Assembly (NCBI RefSeq): GCF_902167145.1
Contig: NC_050104.1
Span: 7,834,001-7,898,000 of the forward strand
Origin: Zea mays
Taxonomy: Eukaryota > Streptophyta > Magnoliopsida > Poales > Poaceae
Direction: 5' to 3'
Length of the DNA: 64,000 nt
Both the position numbers and the translations under genes were made by a program. The stretch's first letter is position 1, and the number at the start of each line of letters is the position of its first letter. The notes beneath the pieces were generated by a model. That model was not told where the DNA came from. It saw only the letters and a program-made list of their open reading frames with translations, and did not search any database. This document shows, in pieces, positions 32,974-44,280 of the stretch.

Positions 32974-35900
32974 TGTAACACCCTGAATTTGGGGGTATAA
33001 AATTTCTTTGCTCATATTCACAAATTCAAGTGTTACTTCTCTTTTCACATCCTTCCCCAATCTTCTCTTTCTCATTTCTATAGGAGAAGAGTGGTTATTT
33101 TGTTTGTAATTATAGTCTATTAGCTCAAACTCCAAGGGAGTATGAATTGTTACATTTTGTTGAACCCTAGATTTCACTTTTGTTTGGTGCATAATTCTTA
33201 GAAAGTCTAATTTGAATTTGTGGCTTATTTGGATTTGAAGCAAATAGAGAAAATAAAAGGAAAAGAGAAAACAAATTCCAGAATAAAAGGAAAAAAGGAA
33301 AGAAGCCCGTTTCCCCCGCCCCCTCAGCCTTTCGGCCCAGCTAGGCCCATCCCGCGCGCGCTCTCTTCTCCCCCTCCTCTCTCTGCCCCGGCGGGCCCGC
33401 CCGTCAGCGTGGCCGCCTTCTCCGCGCCCGCCCCCGCTTTCCCCTCTCTCTCTGCTCGCGGGCCCAGGCTGTCAGCCCCGTCGTCCCCGCGTAACCGCCG
33501 CCCGAGCTGCGCGCTGCCGCGGACTCCGCGCCCACGTTGCGCGTGGAGCTCGCAACCGCCCCGCCCCCGGCCACTTGAGCCCAGAACCCCACTCGCCCTC
33601 TCCCCCTCCCTCATTTGCGCACCTGCCGACCCCTCTCTCTCCTCCCCCGCGCCGTGCACACGCCAGAGCGCCGCCGCCATTAAACCGCCGCCGCCCGAGC
33701 CCGTTTCCCCGTCGCCGTTGGAGCTCCGCCGTGTCCTCTGCCACGGTGAGCTTCGCCCCGACGTCCGCAACCCGGGACGAACTCCAATTTCCCCTCCCCC
33801 TCCCTATTTCCCTCTGCCCGCGCTCACCCGCCGTCCTCCGTGCAGCCGCGGAGGTCCGCCACCGCCGACCCGGGCCGTCGTCGCGCCATTGCCGCCACCG
33901 AGGAGTCCCCGGAGCCCGCCTTGAGGTAAGGAACCTCCCCTGCCCTCTCCCTTCCTTTCTATTGCTCCCTGCTGCGCTTAATTCCTCGCCGGAGTTGATT
34001 AACGCCGCCGCCGAGCCGCTTTGCCGTGGACCGCCCCCCCCCTCTGGTGCCCCTGCCCCGACCCAGTCCCCACCGGACGATTCCCCGCGCCCTCCCCAAT
34101 CTTCCCGGCCGCTCAGGTCGCCCCAGGGACCCGCCGAGCGCCCGCGCCCCTTGTCTCCGGCGAGTCCTCCGCCACGGGGACAAGCGCCGCCGTCTCTGCT
34201 AGCCGTAGGAAAGGCCAAGGCCGGCCACCCGACCCCCCGCCGTTCATCCCAGATCGGGCGGCCCTGATTCAATTAGCCCGGGCCCAATCCTGGCCGTCCG
34301 CCGGAGATCCAACGGCCCAGGGCCGCTTCCCTCACACCCCGCGCCCGCTCTGCTCGCTGGCCCCGCCTGTCAGCCCGCCCGCGCCCGCGCTGCCCGCCTG
34401 GCCCCGCCTGTCAGCCCGCCGCCCCGCGCTGCCCGCCTGGCCCCGCCTGTCAGCCGCTCAGGCCGCCGCGCGCTCGCGCGCCTGCCCGCGGATCTAATCC
34501 TGCGCGTTGATCTGAGATCCGACGGCTATTAGAGCCCGATACCCCTTCGCCCGCGCATCTTCTTAAAGAGACCCCCGGTTTTCTGAAATTTAACCCGCCG
34601 TCCCTGGATTCTCGCAGTTAGGTCCTCAGACCTTTTATTTAATTCAAAATAAGTATTTAGAGTATATTTTTAATCCCTAAACTTGTAAAATTCATAACTT
34701 TGTCATATGAACTCCAAATTAGGTGCTTCAAATTGCAAAATGCTCACAGTATTTTTGTCTATCTATTTAAACCATGTTTCCCTGCTGTTTCCATGTCCCA
34801 AATTAATAGTTGATCATTAGGATAGGATTAAGGTTATTGGAACCCTATTTGAGATAATTAGAAGATGGTAGACTTTAATAAAAGTTGGAGCACCTAAGTT
34901 TATGGACTTGAACACCCAAGTTCAGGGACTTAAAACCATGCAATGATTTAACCCCACCACTGACTTAAACCTGATTAGTGGATAATGAATCACTTTGTAT
35001 AGTCCTCTACCCTAGACCTAGGGAACACTAGAGTGCCTATCCCTTTTCTATTATGAACTTGTGATCTCTCTGTTGCATATGTTTGGTATATTGCTTTTGT
35101 TTGTTATTTTCCCAAGTGCATAGTGTGAATGATTACTTTACGTAGACAACGAGCAGTCTGTGTTTCCCGAGGAAGTTGCAGAGGAAGTCCCTGATCAGCA
35201 GTTTGGTGAAGGCAAGTGTCCTCTGTCCCATTATGTCCTATTCATTTATAACTTACTACCCCGCATTACTTACTTGAAACCTAAGGATTGACTAGCTTTA
35301 CACTTTACTTTATCCTTGATGACCTTATGGGCTGTTATGGTTAGCACTCTGCTATTGCCTTAACTTAATCAATGAACATGATGTGACTATTTATGATACT
35401 GTTATCCTGATGATGTTGATGATCTGGTGATACTCTAGGGGGCTCAGGCTGTTTCCTGAGTACCTCTCCGTAAGGACCTGTTCGTTGAGAGACCACCCGG
35501 GATAACAGTGCAACCATGAGGGTGAAATGGGATGCCCTTAGCTAATTAATTAGAGGAACTAGAGGTGTAGTTGCTTAGCCGTCGTGCCGTCAATGGGGTC
35601 CAGGCACAGTGCTTGCTCTGCCGAGGCTGAGTGCCGAGGTTCTTTCGTTTTGCTCTTTGTTAGTCACTCTCCTGCGGGGAGGGGTACTGTGTTTATCAAA
35701 CTGGAGAAACCTAACGGGCAGCTATGATCTCTAGGGAATCTTTGTAAAAGCTACGTAGTGATGCCCTGCCGGACCACCTAGGTAGTGGTCAATGGGGATT
35801 AGCTCTCTCCGGGTAGAAAGGGAATCATGACTCATGGGTAAAGTGTGCAACCTCTGCAGAGGGTAGTGAAACTGGTATATCAGCCGTGCTCACGGTTAAG

Positions 35901-36527
35901 AGCAGCCTTGGGATCCTCTTTGATTAGAGATACAAATGGTTCGAGATACAAGGATTATGTTATGGTTTTGGTTCGACTATGATGATGTTGTTCCTCGATG
36001 AGGAAATGGTTTACGGGTTGGTTAATGCTAAAATCTGGCTTCTACTAACAATAAATACCTGACCAACTAAAAGCAACTGCTTGAGCCTAACCCCACATAA
36101 AGCTAGTCCACTTCAGCCAAACGGGACATTTGCTGAGTACGTTGATGTGTACTCATCCTTGCTTTACCACAAAACACCAGGTTGTCCGCATTGTAACCAC
36201 TGCTCAGGAGAAGGTGAAGCCGTGGAAGGAGACTTCCAGGAGTTTCAAGACTACGACGAATTCTAGGTGTGGGTTGGCGGCAACCCCCAGTCAGCTGCCT
36301 GTGAAGGCCTTATCTTTACTGCGTTTCGCTAGTACTTTGATTTACCTGTTAAGACAATGACTATGTGGATGTCTATGACTCTGTGATGTAATAAGTTAAT
36401 ACTCTTTTACGTTATTATTCGAGCACTGTGCAATGATGTTCATTTATGTAATCGCTGTGTACGTGAGTTCTGATCCTGGCACGTACATAGTTCGCATTCG
36501 GTTTGCCTTCCAAAACCGGGTGTGACA
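32974..36527 (+). repeat. 3' LTR of element C
   Basis: 3554 bp. It matches the 5' LTR with scattered changes, such as GAATTTGTGGC for GAATTTGTTGC and single-base indels near 33295 and 33360. It is followed by TSD GTCCC (36528-36532), after which the outer element's LTR resumes. Confidence 0.95.
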
Positions 36528-36532
36528 GTCCC

Positions 36533-38005
36533 CCTCCAGCGACGAACATACTTCTGGCTCGCCCGAGACCCAGTCTTCGCCAAGAAGCAACCCTGGCCAA
36601 ATCGCCACGCCAACCGACCAAATCGCAGGGGCATTTAATGCAAAGGTGGCCTGACACCTTTATCCTGACGCGCGTCCTCCAGTCGACAGAGCCGAAGTGA
36701 CCGCAGTCACTTCGCCGCTCCACTGACCGGCCTGACAGAAGGACAGCGCCGCCTGCGCCGCTCCGACTGCTGTGCCACTCGACAGAGTGAGGCTGACAGG
36801 CAGTCAGGCCCGGCCTCAGGCACCATAGGAAACTCCGCTCCGCCCGACCCAGGGCTCGGACTCGGGCTCAGCCCCGGAAGACGGCGAACTCCGCTCCGCC
36901 CGACTCAGGGCTCGGACTCGGGCTCAGCCCCGGAAGACGACGAACTCCGCTCCGCCCGACCCAGGGCTCGGACTCGGGCTTAGCCCCGGAAGACGGCGAA
37001 CTCCGCTCCGCCCGACCCAGGGCTCGGACTCGGGCTCAGCCCCGGAAGACGACGAACTCCGCTCCGCCCGACCCAGGGCTCGGACTCGGGCTCAGTCCCG
37101 GAAGACGGCAAACTCCGCTCCGCCCGACCCAGGGCTCGGACTCGGGCTCAGCCCCGGAAGACGACGAACTCCGCTTCGCCCGACCCCAGGGCTCGGACTC
37201 AGCCCTGGCCTCAGCCGACAGTCTCCGCCTCGCCCGACCCAGGGGCTCGGACTCGACCTCGGCCACGGAAGACAGACTCGACCTCGACCTCGGAGGAGCC
37301 TCCACATCGCCCAACCTAGGGCGTGGACCGACCACGTAAACAGGAGGCGCCATCATTACCCTACCCTAAGCTGACTCAGGCTATGGGGAACAAGACCGGC
37401 GTCCCATCTGGCTCGCTCCGCGAGACAAGTAATGATGGCACCCCGCACGCTCTCTGACGACGGTGGCTCTCAGCCCCCTTACGGAAGCAAGAGGACGTCA
37501 GCAAGGACTCAACAGCCCCGACAGCTGTCCTTCCGCCAGGCTCCAGCGCTCCTACGACGGCCACGACACCACACGAACTGGGTGCCAAAACCTCTCCGGC
37601 TGCCACGATGGCATGTACTTAGGGCGCTAGCTCTCCTCCCCTAGACACGTTAGCACTCTGCTACACCCCCATTGTACACCTGGATCCTCTCCTTGCGCCT
37701 ATAAAAGGAAGGACCAGGGCCCTCTTAGAGGGGGTGGGCCGCGCGGGGAAGAGGACGGGACTGGCGCTCGCGTGAGGCCGCTCGCTCCCTCCCGCGTGGA
37801 ACGCTTGTAACCCCCTACTGCAAGCGCACCCGACCTGGGCGCGGGACGAACACGAAGGCCGCGGGATTTCCACCTCTCTCACGCCCGTCTCCGGCTGCCT
37901 TCTTCCCCCCTTCGCGCTCGGCCTCGCGCCGACCCATCTGGGCTGGGGCACGCGGCGACATTTCACTCGTCGGGTCAGGGACCCCCCGGTCTCGAAACGC
38001 CGACA
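36533..38005 (+). repeat. 3' LTR of the outer Tat element, second part
   Basis: Continues from 23130 across element C. It contains the 56-bp array (36832 to about 37210), TATA box TATAAAA at 37700-37706 and the terminus CGCCGACA, followed by the TSD ATAAG (38006-38010). Confidence 0.93.
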
Positions 38006-38010
38006 ATAAG

Positions 38011-38156
38011 ATAAACATGATTGTTCAAATATATTACTCCCAATATAGCGGGTTGTTGTTCAAGACAACCCTCCAACACTTTATGGTGTTCAAAGATCCT
38101 TGACTAACGTGACAACCCACGAGATATAAAACACAGTTTTAGATCATATATTATAG
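38011..38156. other. Short flank, no gene seen
   Basis: AT-rich sequence between the outer element and the solo LTR. It is part of the target region in which both lie. Confidence 0.6.
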
Positions 38157-39132
38157 TGTAACACCCTAAATTTGGGGTATAAAATTTCTCTTCTAATATC
38201 CACCAAATTCATGTGTTACCCTCTCATTCCTTTGCTTTCCTTCTCTTTTCTCTAAATAAAGGTGAGTTATTTTGTTATATATTGGCGTAAGACTAGTGTA
38301 GTGAGCCCAAGAGGTGCTTTGGTTGTTGCATTCATGTCGTTGCATAGTGTTTCTATGTGCGAAAAGTGTTTGAAACCTGTTAATATATCTTGTAGAAGTT
38401 TCCGGTAAATTTTCATAATTTTTTGAATATTTTTTCTATTTTTTTTTTTGAAATTCAAAATCTATTTATTTGAGGTAATTAAAAATATTTTTCAAAAGTT
38501 CTAAATATATTTTTTGAGTTCATTGGGTGCCAAATCATGTCTAAAAATTTTACTAAAATTTTTTAAGCCTTCGAGATAATTTTCGGATATTAAAAACGAT
38601 TTCAGCCTTTTTCTAAAATTACTTTTAATTTTAAAAATGGGATTAATTACGAAAAAATATCTTCAAACCCTAGCAATATATATGGCTGGAATCCTCTTGT
38701 CGATTCTTTTCTGAATTTCGAAACCCCATTCCCAGTTTAGATCTGAAACTCCCGGAATTGCTCGTCGAAGTTCGGGACGGTTCCAACTCTGGCGATAACT
38801 CTGGCGATAACTCTGTCGAGCAATTACTTTAGATCCATACATCATTGGCGAAATCCGAGGATATCGCCACGTTCATCTCGTCGAGAGCTTCGTCCCGGTG
38901 CCTTCGATTCGTCGATCCGACCGACGGTTCGCCGTCGAACGGTGTTTTCCTTCTCGTCTCCGGTGAGCACCTTTTTCTCAGGTGAGCCGCCACCATAATT
39001 TTGGTTCCTTTTCTTCATTTTCTTCACTAATTTGTTGCAGCCCATTTCCTGTCCAGCCCCCTCTTTCCTTCTCCCCATGGCCTGCGCCTTGCCCTCTCCC
39101 TCCCTCTCCCTCTCTTCCCCTCCTCTCCCTTA

Positions 39133-39512
39133 GACTGTCTGCAACGGTTATCTCTAAATTTTTCCCCCTATATCACTTTTTTGCGTCACATCATCAACAT
39201 TTTATCCTCTACTTTTTCATCTCCCGCAGCGGTTCCCTCTATATTCTCCCCCTATACCCCACTACAACTATAAAATATCACTATCCAAACCTACTCATCA
39301 TTTATTACCATTTTTTCTTCACCTATTAAAAACTCACCTAACAAACAAACAGTGGGAGGGGGCGTCACGGACTCACGCTATCTGCAGCGTGCTCCTGTTC
39401 CCTTCCCCTGTGTAGAGGGGCTTCCAGGGGGAAGCACTGCGCGCGCAGGGGCGTGTCTATAGCCTGCATGCAAGGGGAGGGGGAGGTCGCGTGGCTACCG
39501 CTGCGCTCAGCC
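39133..39512. mobile_element. 380-bp miniature transposon with TTA duplication (PIF/Harbinger-like)
   Basis: Ends GACTGTCTGCAACGGT and (reverse complement) GGCTGAGCGCAGCGGT, with TTA on both sides (39130-39132 and 39513-39515). The termini match those of the 1-kb element at 56884-57906. The TTA duplication fits the PIF/Harbinger group. It carries no gene. Confidence 0.6.
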
Positions 39513-40673
39513 TTATGTTTTCCCTACGTGCTGCTACTTGCCCGCAGCAGCAGGTGGGCGTGCCCCTGCCCCTGCGCGCGGCCCCTTGTGGGCGCGACCG
39601 GCGCAGCCGCCGAGGCCCTGCCCCTCCCCTGCCGAGAGATCGTCCTGTCCCGCATGGGCGAGCATGGCCGGTCCCCTTTTTTCTCTCTCTTTGTTCTTGT
39701 TCAAAAGAAGAAGACCATTTTGCAGAAATACCCTCAGCGAATTGTGTAAATAAAACAATAATTTCTGAGTCTTAGTAATTTTATCTGCTAGCCTCATAAG
39801 CTATAGTTAATTGAGTGTAGAACCCTCTAATTTCAAACGTACATATCTTTCCCGTTTTAAATCCGTTTTGAGCCATTCAAGTTGCGTTAGGTTCATATTA
39901 ACGTGATCTATGCGTTAAAGTTATCGTCTCATCATTTCACATATTTTAGATAATTTATTAAATATTTGTTTACCTAATATTTTAATATTAGTTTTCCGAT
40001 TAAAGCTAATTTATCGTTTTAACCCACACTTTTATAAATAAATGCTAACTTAATTATTACCAACTTAAATGTTTGGATTCAATACTTGTTTAGTATAAAC
40101 GCGTCATCTATTTAGTATTACTCGCGTGTCGCACATCATCGTTTGCGCGCGTTGTAGTTTGCGCGCGTCATCGCCGCTATTCGTGTGCTGTCTGCTCGCT
40201 GTTTCGCGTGTGTCCACTGCAGCATTCATGTGTTGTCGCACGATGTTTCGCGCGTTTCACGCGTCGGCAGCATGTTATTTCACGTGTGATATGGGCGCTG
40301 TCCGCGCGCGTGTCAAACTGTTTGCTTATATTTACTCATGCCAGTTAATTATCTATTTGCTTAATCGTCCACTATTAAAATAGTAAGTCAGTTAGCCTAA
40401 GTAGTAGTATTAATTTACATTTGATAAAGGTCAATTAATATAATTATGTTGAATTAAATATTCTTATTAATACTTGTTTGGTGTAAATGCTGTAACTTCT
40501 CGACCGTAGCACCGATTGTCGCGTTTCTTTTCCTCGCGTGACCGTAGTAGCAAGCTCTATTTCATATTGCATGTTTTTATTATGTTTTTCTTTGAATGGT
40601 GTAATGTTCTTATTCATATATATATATGTTTGTTTGCTTGTGCATGTTCGTCTTCGCTTTGCGTTGCGATTAG

Positions 40674-40785
40674 AATGCGGTCCGTTTCCGAGCTTCGGTG
40701 AACCGACGATCAAGCCTTGGCGACCAAGTGAACAAGCTCCTCGAGTTATACAAGGTTAAAGACCCTGAGCATGTGTTTGGTGAAG
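40674..40785 (+). other. Putative LTR leader exon in the solo LTR, GC-type donor
   Basis: After GCGATTAG and before GCAAGTGT (GAAG|GCAAGT). It is open for 37 codons in the frame that continues at 45477 as GCLWCNLCSG and ends at TAG 45551-45553. It corresponds to 25301-25366 in element C but is longer. Confidence 0.4.
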
Positions 40786-41269
40786 GCAAGTGTCCTCTGA
40801 CCTATTTATGTCCTATTCACATGATAGTTCATTTCCCCGCATTAAATAATTCACTACAAGAGCTACAGTCATTTTCGGCGGCCAGAAGCTGCCAAAATAA
40901 GCTATTTTCGGCGGCTTTAGGCTTATTTTCGGCGGTTCCTGGCCGCCAGAAAAAAATAGCCAAAAATAAGGCCATATTTTCGGCGGCCAAGGTCTAGCCG
41001 CCGAAAGTAGCTTATTTTCGGTGGCCCCAAGTCAGTCGCCGAAAATAACAGGTAATTTCCGGCGGCCAGGGAGTCAGCCACCGAAAATAACGTGTGCCGA
41101 AAATAAATTTTTTAATTTTCGGTGGCCAGGGAGGCCGCCGAAAATTAACAATTTCAGAGAAAATTGTTTTTTGAAAAAATGCAAAAAAATAACAGAAAAT
41201 TCATAAAATAACAGAAAATTCATACAATAACAGAAAATTCATACTTGAGTCCACAACATAAAACTTGAG

Positions 41270-41353
41270 TCCATACAAACATAAAGTCCACAAATAGTCC
41301 ATACAAACATAAAGTCCACAAATAGTCCATACAAACATAAAGTCCACAAATAG
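41270..41353. repeat. 28-bp tandem repeat, three copies
   Basis: Unit TCCATACAAACATAAAGTCC plus ACAAATAG at 41270, 41298 and 41326, inside the CACTA element between its subterminal array and the second gene. Confidence 0.85.
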
Positions 41354-41700
41354 TCTATTACAACGCACAATGCGGCACAAAGCTAACTCCATCACATATC
41401 GGGGTCGTTAGAGTTGTGTCCACTACCTCCAGAAGCGAAAAACTCGTTGACGAAGTCGTGTAACGGGTTTGGATTCTAAAGAAAAAAGAAGACATTAATA
41501 ACGACATTGGTTACATGTATGACCACTATTCAAACAAATTATTTCTCAAACTAACTTCTCCTGGAGTAGCTCCCTCCCCTGCATAAGCTCCTCCTGGTGC
41601 TGGTATGACCGGTGGTGGCCTGTTGTGGCCCATAACCCCGGATCTCTACAAAATCAAGTTTAGTAAAGATTTGAAATTAGGTTGATACAAACGACAAGTC

Positions 41701-42129
41701 TTAACTAAATTGAAGCACCTGAGGTGGAGGTGGAGGTGGTGGAGCATGTAATCCCCACTGAGGCATCGGCAGCTGAAACTGAGGGAAAACAAATGGTTGC
41801 TGTTGTGCCTGCTGTGGAAACCAAGACTGTTGCAAATATAATATGTTAGTTATAGAACCAATATCGAGCGTGTTGAGAAGAAATAAGACACTCATGTTCA
41901 TTGCTTGTTGGGCATGTGCGTTGTAAGCAGCTATGTACTCTGATTGCTCTTTGAGGAATGCCATTTGTTGTTGCCGCAGCTCTTCACGAAACTTTTCTTG
42001 CTGCTCCCTCATAGCCTCCTCCATGCTAGATACAGAGCAGCGACTACGGCTACTACTACCACAACCCGCCTGCGACGAAGAGCCGCCACGAGAACGCAAC
42101 TCCGTCGAATCGATAACACCGGTAAACAT
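41701..42129 (-). pseudogene. C-terminal part of a second CACTA transposon protein
   Basis: 142 codons on the minus strand: a Ser/Arg-rich start, then a coiled coil (MEEAMREQQEKFREELRQQQ), then Pro/Gln-rich sequence with a PPPPPPP run. It resembles the C-terminal part of the En/Spm-family protein often annotated as Ptta/En/Spm transposase. No start exon is visible and the upstream part is probably deleted. Confidence 0.5.
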
Positions 42130-42211
42130 AGAATATCTTGAAAAACAAGAAAATTAGCTATTCGGTCTGGGCCAGGATAGTCTGGGTCAGGATAGTCTGG
42201 GCCAGGAATGA

Positions 42212-43393
42212 TTAAGCAAAGAAATTAGCTATTTGGAAAAGCTCCTTCAACTCTTCAATCAAGGGTTTTAACATGACATTAAGGTTCTTTCCAAGATAGT
42301 CTAGGCCAGGAATGATTAAGCAAAGAAATATAAATTCATATTTCATACAAAGAGAAGGTGGAAGGTTGTATGGAATAACAAAGACGGGCCAACATGAGTA
42401 TGATGATGCCATTTGATCAAAAGGTGTCAAGCCATCGGTCGCAAGGCCGATTCGAACATTCCTCGGATCAGTTGCAAAGTCGGGATCAAACGTGTCGAGA
42501 GCCTTCCATGCATCCCCATCTGAAGGGTGCACGATTAGGTCATCGTTATCACGGACACCTTCTTTGTGCCATCGCATGTGCATAGTGGTTTTTTTAGATA
42601 GAAACATCCGTTTCACTCGAGGAGTTAGTGGCAAGTAGCGGAGCTGCTTATGTGCAACATCTGTCATCACCTTCTCACCCTCATCATTAACAACTTCCAC
42701 AAATCTAGATTGTCCACATTTCAGACATTTTTTCTCTTCCGCATGCTCCTTCATGAAAAGCATACAATTATTTTTGCACACATCAATCTTCTCATAATCC
42801 ATACCGAGACCTTTGATAATTGTCTTTGAATGGTACATGTCTTTAGGCAACTTATTGGGCTTTGGGAGCACATCTCCTAATAACTTTAAAATCTCATTGT
42901 AACAATTGTTCGAGAAAAAGTACTTGGACTTAATGGCCATGAGCCGAGTCACAAAAGCGAGTATACTCACATCTGTGTGTTCATGCAATGGCTCTTCAGA
43001 GTCTTTTAGTAGTTTGAAAAATCTGGAAACCTCTAGTGTGGCAGGATCCTCGGAGCTTAGGTTTAATTCTGGACGTAGCGAATCTAGCATCGCATCATCG
43101 CCAGCCCAATCATTGTTCTCCTCCTCTTCTACATACCGGTTGGGTACTACCTCACCATGATGTTCCCACACCTCATATCCGGGCATAAATCCAAACTGAC
43201 AAAGATCTAGACTAACTCTTTCCTTATTAAGAAATATACTGTTTTCGTGCCGCCTACAAGGGCATCTAACAGTGCCGGTTAATGACAAGGAGAATACGTG
43301 GTCCACAAAATCTTTGGTCTTGGCTACCCAATCATCAGAATGACGTTCATTTCTACTCCAACCATTGTACATCCATGCACGATCGTCAGCCAT
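42212..43393 (-). pseudogene. CACTA transposase (tnp2 family), N-terminal two thirds only
   Basis: Start taken at ATG 43393 (MADDRAWMYNGWSRNERHSDD), after an acceptor-like TCTCAG. Residues about 1-75 form the transposase-associated domain (VRCPCRRHENS). The tnp2 domain follows: CKNNCMLFMKEHAEEKKCLKCG, RYLPLTPRVKRMF, MRWHKEG, DGDAWKALDTFDPDFA, IGLATDGLTPF, MASSYSCWPV, YNLPPSLCMK. It ends in KPLIEELKELF followed by unrelated residues and a stop at 42212. Full proteins continue for several hundred residues with further catalytic acids, so this copy is not functional. The sequence after the break shows a small local duplication. Confidence 0.8.
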
Positions 43394-43859
43394 TCCTGAG
43401 ACTGTTAAACGGAACCATATCGTGAAAAAATTATTCAACTTCGTCAAGGGTATCGGTCCTACATGTATAGACAAGGATAGGTTCTAAACCCACATGAACC
43501 TAGCAGGACTCAAAAAAAATTCGGCAGCATAACCTCGCTACCACTAAACAATATAAGAATGAACCGCATATAACACATATGTCTTTACTAAACCAAATAT
43601 ACCACATATACAATATGCCTCGAACTAAACAATAATACTAATCACACACACTAATCAACAAACACATATACCACTAATACATTCCACATATACCACATAT
43701 GCCTTCCCTAAACATATAACACATATACAAACGCACTAATCAATAATATTAATCAAACGCACAAATCAACAAACACAATTACAATATACTAATTTCGGCG
43801 GCAATTAAATAAAAGGCCACCGAAAATACAAAATAAAATACGCAAAATAAAATATCTTA

Positions 43860-44280
43860 ATGAATGCGAGGTTGACGGGAGTCGAGGTCGACGGGACGGG
43901 GCAGAGCGCGGCGTGGTCGGCGGCGCGTCGGTGGCGTCGGCTGGCGGGGCGTCGGGCTTGGCGGCGGCACGTCGGGGGCACGGGCGGGCGGCGCTGCGGG
44001 CGCGTCGGACGGCGTGGTGGGCCGGGGGCAGCGCTGCGGGGGCTTGGGGTGGCGCGGCGGGCCGGGGGCGCCGCTGAGGTGGGGCGGCGCGATGGGCGGC
44101 GGCGCTGCGGGGGGCACCGCGCACTGCGGGGGGCGGCGCGACGGGCCGGGTGCGCGCGTGGGGCAGCGCGATGGGCGGGGTCTGCGTGTGGGGCGGCGTG
44201 ACGGGCCGGGGGCGGCGCGGCAGGGCGAGGGGCGGCGCGGTGGGGCGAGCGGCGGCGAGAAAATGCAGCGGACAAGCGAC
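43860..44280. other. Very GC-rich block of degenerate repeats inside the CACTA element
   Basis: Built from variants of GGGGCGGCGCGACGGGCCGGG. Both strands give Pro/Ala/Arg ORFs of low complexity that I do not call genes. It lies between the transposase gene and the right end, where promoter or first-exon sequence would be expected. Confidence 0.5.

Larger units (their letters stand above)
23131..36527 (+). mobile_element. Element C: Tekay-like chromovirus with intact gag-pol frame
   Basis: 13.4 kb, TSD GTCCC at 23126-23130 and 36528-36532. LTRs 23131-26682 and 32974-36527 differ by roughly 1 percent by eye, so it is younger than the outer element and older than element B. It carries a tRNA-Met primer site, an extra ORF, one uninterrupted gag-pol ORF, a perfect hairpin and a polypurine tract. 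LTR length near 3.5 kb, the TGTAACACCC start and the chromodomain fit the Tekay clade. Possible damage: integrase Gly to Glu beside the second catalytic Asp, and RNase H Gly to Arg. Confidence 0.95.
383..38005 (+). mobile_element. Outer LTR retrotransposon, Ty3/gypsy Tat lineage (Huck-like), with two nested insertions
   Basis: The element is framed by the TSD ATAAG (378-382 and 38006-38010). The 5' LTR is 383-2046. The 3' LTR is split by element C into 22930-23130 and 36533-38005. Internal order: primer-binding region, gag, protease, remnants of RT/RNase H/integrase, an antisense gene, polypurine tract. Without its insertions it would be about 12.9 kb. The coding region has nonsense codons, frameshifts and two large deletions, so the copy is not autonomous. 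LTR start TGTTGGGGACC (mutated to TATCGGGGACC in the 5' copy), LTR end CCGACA, the DGGSS-type protease and the antisense gene fit the Tat lineage. The Huck label is from memory and less certain than the lineage. Confidence 0.9.

Noticed and set aside
39453..39797. Several overlapping ORFs near 39.5-39.8 kb
   Set aside because: They span the junction of the miniature element and the solo LTR, on both strands, so they cannot be a conserved gene.
43789..44275. Ala/Pro/Arg-rich ORFs in the GC-rich block of the CACTA element
   Set aside because: Degenerate repeats open in many frames on both strands; no coding evidence.
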